A stretch of 64,000 nt of DNA, from NCBI RefSeq assembly GCF_933775445.1, contig NC_065873.1, positions 20,212,001 to 20,276,000 on the forward strand, written 5' to 3'. The position numbers and the translations under genes are program-made. The notes beneath the pieces are model-generated. The model made no database searches and was not told the origin of the DNA. It was given only the letters and a program-made list of their open reading frames with translations. This document shows, in pieces, positions 60,303-64,000 of the stretch (positions within the stretch are counted from its first letter, which is position 1; every line of letters starts with the position of its first letter). Source of the DNA: Argentina anserina (taxonomy: Eukaryota > Streptophyta > Magnoliopsida > Rosales > Rosaceae).

Positions 60303-60786
60303 GTTAAAGGTCATTATTTGGCCCATAGGTGGCCCGTGGGTAGCCTGGCCCAAGGCCAGGCCCGGTCAAATCCCGACCTTATGGGTATAAGGTCGGATAG
60401 AGGTCGAGGGTTCAAAGCCTCGGCCCGGCCCGTTGAAACCCATAAGGCCAAAGCTCGACCCGGCCCTAAATAGCCCGATCAAAAGCTCGCCAAAGCCGAT
60501 TCATTTTTTAAATTAATAATTTTATATGTATTTATTTGTTGTATATGTTAATTAATTAAATTATTTAGTTATATTTCTTATTTTTGTACTATATTTAGTT
60601 AAATAATTATCATATCTTTTTTTTTATATAAAAAATATACATTACACATAAATATAATGGGCCCGGGCCGGCCCGAAAAATCCCGTAAAGCCCGTACCCA
60701 TGGGTAGCATGTGGGCCTCGACTTTATTAGTAAGCATGGCCCGAAAAATTGAAAAAATCGTCAAAGCCCGGCTCATTGCCAACCCT
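60303..60786. mobile_element. hAT-like MITE nested in the CACACTAC repeat region
   Basis: The right end is GCCAACCCT (complement AGGGTTGGC, common in plant hAT ends), with GGCCCGG/CCGGGCC-rich subterminal blocks at 60320-60480 and 60660-60780 around an AT-rich core. Flanks TGTGACAG (60295-60302) and TATGACAG (60787-60794) form an 8-bp TSD with one change. Left TIR is degraded. No coding capacity. Confidence 0.6.
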
Positions 60787-61029
60787 TATGACAGCTGTAC
60801 TGATAGTTACACTACCAACCACACTATTGGTCCCATTAACAGTGTTATATGGCAGATACTGTAACTAATGTTGTGACTGTCATTGTAACTTGACATTTGT
60901 GAAACCCCCAATTCTTACATTGTTGGACGAGAGTAGATGACCCAAAAAACCCTTTCACAAAACCAAGTGAAGAACTATAGAAAATTAGAAACGAAAAAGA
61001 ATAAAAAATTTGAATGGGCACCCCCATCA

Positions 61030-61565
61030 AGATCTAGGGAGAAGATATAGTTTCCAGTGAGGAGTGTCAACAGTAGCAGTCGTCAGCCTCTCATCTCCTC
61101 TCCTAAGTAGCTTTGTCATTGTCGCCGCCGCCTATAGATCGTCACCATCTTCGCTTCTACCAACGCTTGCTCTTCGTTGTCGGCCAATATGGTTATGGAG
61201 CTGAGTGACACGTTGTGACGAGCTGTTATTGTTGTTTCAACCACATTTCGTCGGCGATGGGTTTGAGATCAAGGCCGTGGGTGCCAGTCGTTTTGGATCG
61301 TCGATGGAGACTTCCATGGAGACTGCCAACAACCAACACTGATAAGTAAGGACGATATCCATATGGCGTTGTCATCTTTGCCTCCACCCAATGTCGCCGA
61401 CGTAATCCTTGCCTCTTCCCAGCGCCACCAACATCTGATCTCACAACAACGTCGAAAGCTTAGAACAGCGTCAGAACGGACTCCACTGAAAATTGTTCTC
61501 TGCTCACCCTACTCAAAACGAATGAGAGTGAGTAGCATTTTTTATAATTTTTACAAAAAACAGGG
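61030..61565. other. GC-richer segment inside the foldback, no gene recognised
   Basis: Higher GC content than its surroundings, with GTCGCCGCCGCC-type and CACCAAC blocks and broken frames on both strands (for example 61226-61444 minus). It resembles decayed coding sequence or a captured gene fragment. I cannot name a source. Confidence 0.35.
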
Positions 61566-61884
61566 GTAACTGTTTAAGAAATTTAATTGGGTGACTTTTT
61601 ATGATTTTAAAATCTTTTAGCCAGTCTTTTTTATGAGAAGTCCTAAATTTAATAAATTTATTATGAAAAATTAAAAATTAAAAATATTACTTAATAAAAA
61701 TTAAAATTACATGAAATTTAACTAATATTTTTCTCGCATAAAGCCAAAGACTCCCCAAGCCAAGGTACAACTATTGGGAAGGGGACATGATAAAAATTAT
61801 CTTATATTGAACGATTACTTTTTATCTTATTTTATAAAAATTAAAATTAAAATTACAATTACATGACAACTTAATTAATTGAAA

Positions 61885-62757
61885 TTTCATAAATTATATT
61901 TAATGATTAAACATTACTAGTACTCATGATTATTCAGTGTATAAGTCGATATATTCAAATAATAGTCATTTGCATGTATTTTTAATTATACTTATTTTCG
62001 GAAGCAAAGTTGGAAATGATTTGTTATATTTTACTTTAATATTATTTGTCGCTTTTATTTGTAAAATACGAGTTTAATTCGAGTTTAGTGTTGTAGTATA
62101 TTATTTCAACCAAGAAAAATACAGTTTTCTTTTTTAAATGATGATGATGATATATATATATATATATATTTACTAAACAATGTTGTTATATATTTATGAA
62201 ATTATTCACCAAAACAACAATAAAAATAGATTTTGAGGCGGGATACACGTGTGCCAGTGTACCACAAAAGTGTACCAGAAGTACCCTAAATTTCTCGCAC
62301 ACTTTTGTGGCACACTAGCTCACGTGAGTTTTGCTTCAAAAACTATTTTTTATTATAGTTTTGGTGAATAATTTTTTAAATACATACTAATATTGTTTAG
62401 TGAATATATATATTTCATTACTTGAAAAAGAAAACTGTATTTTTCTTTGTTGAAATAATATACTACAACATTAAACTCGAATTAAACTTGTATTTTTTTT
62501 AGTATAATAACTCTTTAAAAAATATACAACAACAATAGCTATCAATATAAAACTAATAATTTTTAACTAAATTACAAATAAAAGCGACAATAATAATTAT
62601 TTAAAATATAACGAATAATTTTCAACCTTACTTTTAGAAATAAATATAATTAAAAATATATGCAAATAACTATTATTTGAATATATCGACTTTGACACCG
62701 AATAATCATGAGGAATATTAGTTTTCTACCATTGAATATAATTTATGAAATATTTTT
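61885..62757. repeat. near-palindrome, arms about 400 bp
   Basis: The left arm (61885-62285) and right arm (62295-62757) share inverted landmarks in mirror order: GATTATTC / GAATAATC, TTTATTTGTAAA / AATTACAAATAAA, TAGTATATTATTTCAACCAA / its complement, and at the centre TACCACAAAAGTGTACC / CACACTTTTGTGGCAC. A TA microsatellite (62150-62170) lies in the left arm. A transcript would fold into one long hairpin. Confidence 0.82.
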
Positions 62758-63290
62758 CTTTTTGTTAATACCTCCAGCTTTTCCAGCGAGATTTCCCTTA
62801 CTTCCGGCCGATCTTCGGGTAAGGCTGAGGGAGGAAATTGCTCCCACCACTGCTGCCTCCAAGAATAGGCGGTCGGCATCCCCCGAAACCGCCGCCTACA
62901 CCGCCCACGGCGGCTCAAAGAGGGCTGGTCACGGCGGCTTCCCACCTTTTCACACAGCTCCCTCTCACATCGAAGGTGAGGAGGAGTTGCACTCTTCCCA
63001 AGGCCGATGAAAGGGCCCAGAAACCTCCAAAAAATGTAATGTCATTCTAAGTCCTTATCCTCCCAAGTTTTTTTGTCTAATACTTGCTAATTTAAGCGTC
63101 GGAAAGTCATAGGCCGGCACACCACCAGTCTTGTGACTTTTGACCCGATTGCTTTTTACAGGTGATCAAGGCGGATAGAGGACTTGAAGGCCCCTTCTGG
63201 ACGGGTAGATCTACATTATCTGACCGGATAGCATCCCATACACTTAATCAAATCTCAACCCGACCAAAACACTTTTGAAGATCAATGAAA
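62758..63290 (-). mobile_element. possible retroposed insertion with ~15-bp TSD
   Basis: The motif ATATAATTTATGAAA occurs at both edges (about 62738-62752 and 63294-63308), just where the foldback right arm is interrupted. On the minus strand the inserted GC-rich segment ends in an A-rich tail (AACAAAAAGAAAAATA). A long TSD plus an A-rich tail suggests L1-type retroposition of an RNA. Its source is unknown; frames inside are short. Confidence 0.4.
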
Positions 63291-63510
63291 GTCATATAAT
63301 TTATGAAACTTAGATTAGTCAAGTTTTCATGTAATTTTAATTTTAATTTTTATGAAATAAGATAAAATGTAGTTAAATGATAATATAGAGTTTAAAAGAT
63401 ACATAACACATTAAAAAAATTAAAAGACTACATTGTGGCACACTTGGGTTAGTGACGGTTGATGTCAAAACCGATAAATAATACTAATTTTTAGTGTGCC
63501 ACAATGTAGC

Positions 63511-64000
63511 CCCTATTGGTTGGAGATGGCCTAACACCCGAACTCAATACCTTCAGCTGGTTTCTGTTGCTTCATTGCAGACATCATTTCCACCAGAAGG
63601 ATTGAAATATGGGAACACCATGAGGGAGATGGTGGGGATGACAAATCACAGTTGGGGAGATCAACAATGGAAGAATCCACAGCATAAACTGTCACGGAGG
63701 GCGAGGGGACACAAAACTTAAACACTGCTCCAGCTATCATCTGGGATTGGTAGTAGAGGGAGGACTGGTCTGAAATTTACATTCACTCTTCCAGTTCTAG
63801 AGAGAAGCAAGAGAAAAAAGCGTAATGTCATGGGTTCTTCCATTTCAATAGTATATAATGTCATGCGTTTGTAATTGCTGATGGGATAAGGTGAGAAGAA
63901 ACACAAGTTAATCATTGCAATGGAAAGAATATATGAAGAATAAAAAATACAAAATGCAACCGCGAAACAATTCCAAATATGAAACATCAAAAGGAATACT
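63511..64000. other. intergenic at window edge
   Basis: No supported gene. A frame at 63494-63721 matches nothing I recognise. Confidence 0.4.

Larger units (their letters stand above)
58950..63510. mobile_element. foldback (long-TIR) element, interrupted on both arms
   Basis: Inverted segments nest about a centre near 62290: 58950-59115 pairs with about 63363-63510 (both with AGTGTGCCA and CAATGTAGTC landmarks), 61805-61885 pairs with 63290-63370, and 61885-62285 pairs with 62295-62757. Read together, the original element would be about 1.3 kb with arms of ~650 bp. The left arm is now split by about 2.7 kb (59116-61804) and the right arm by about 0.54 kb (62758-63290). No transposase is seen. 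Confidence 0.62.

Overview
This is plant nuclear DNA, most likely from a eudicot. It is AT-rich and gene-sparse, with GT-AG introns, plant-specific gene families (FLZ zinc finger, OVATE, SMP-type LEA), a nuclear tRNA-Ala gene and many plant-type LTR retrotransposons, MITEs and solo LTRs. A woody or rosid lineage such as Rosaceae is a guess, not a demonstration.

Five protein genes look intact: a 10-exon WD40 gene for the non-catalytic subunit of the tRNA m7G46 methyltransferase (TRM82/WDR4, 5108-8825, +); a two-exon FCS-like zinc finger (FLZ) gene (14552-15525, +) whose leader carries two upstream ORFs; a PNRC-motif gene (19685-20341, -) with a 5'UTR intron; a divergent HSP20/alpha-crystallin-like gene (27947-28441, +); and an OVATE family gene (53867-54604, +). 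One tRNA-Ala(AGC) lies at 21989-22061. They form no operon or cluster with a shared function.

Most of the rest is transposable-element nesting. 3.6-5.0 kb: a solo LTR with target-site duplication (TSD) and a Tourist-like MITE just upstream of TRM82. 16.4 and 22.1-23.7 kb: MITE and hAT-like elements. 24.5-26.8 kb: a Ty3-type LTR remnant. 29.3-37.3 kb: a dead SMP/LEA seed-protein gene broken by two TRIM retrotransposons in its exons (one a three-LTR tandem form), with a decayed Ty1/copia element in its 3' flank. 40.1-45.2 kb: a non-coding 5.1-kb LTR element (LARD type, minus orientation) with 1.5-kb LTRs. 46.5-47.5 kb: a solo LTR with TSD and an internal 64-bp tandem repeat. 49.2-52.9 kb: a LINE-type ORF1 (DUF4283) remnant split by a 2.3-kb LTR. 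55.4-56.7 kb: a repeat-rich TIR element bracketed by a perfect 143-bp direct duplication, with a small solo LTR nested inside. 58.9-63.5 kb: a large foldback palindrome interrupted on both arms.

I found no convincing new multi-gene system. The most unusual signals are the 143-bp flanking duplication, the minimal AUG-UAG plus start-overlapping uORF pair on the FLZ gene, the serial TE attack on the LEA locus, and the interrupted foldback at the right end.
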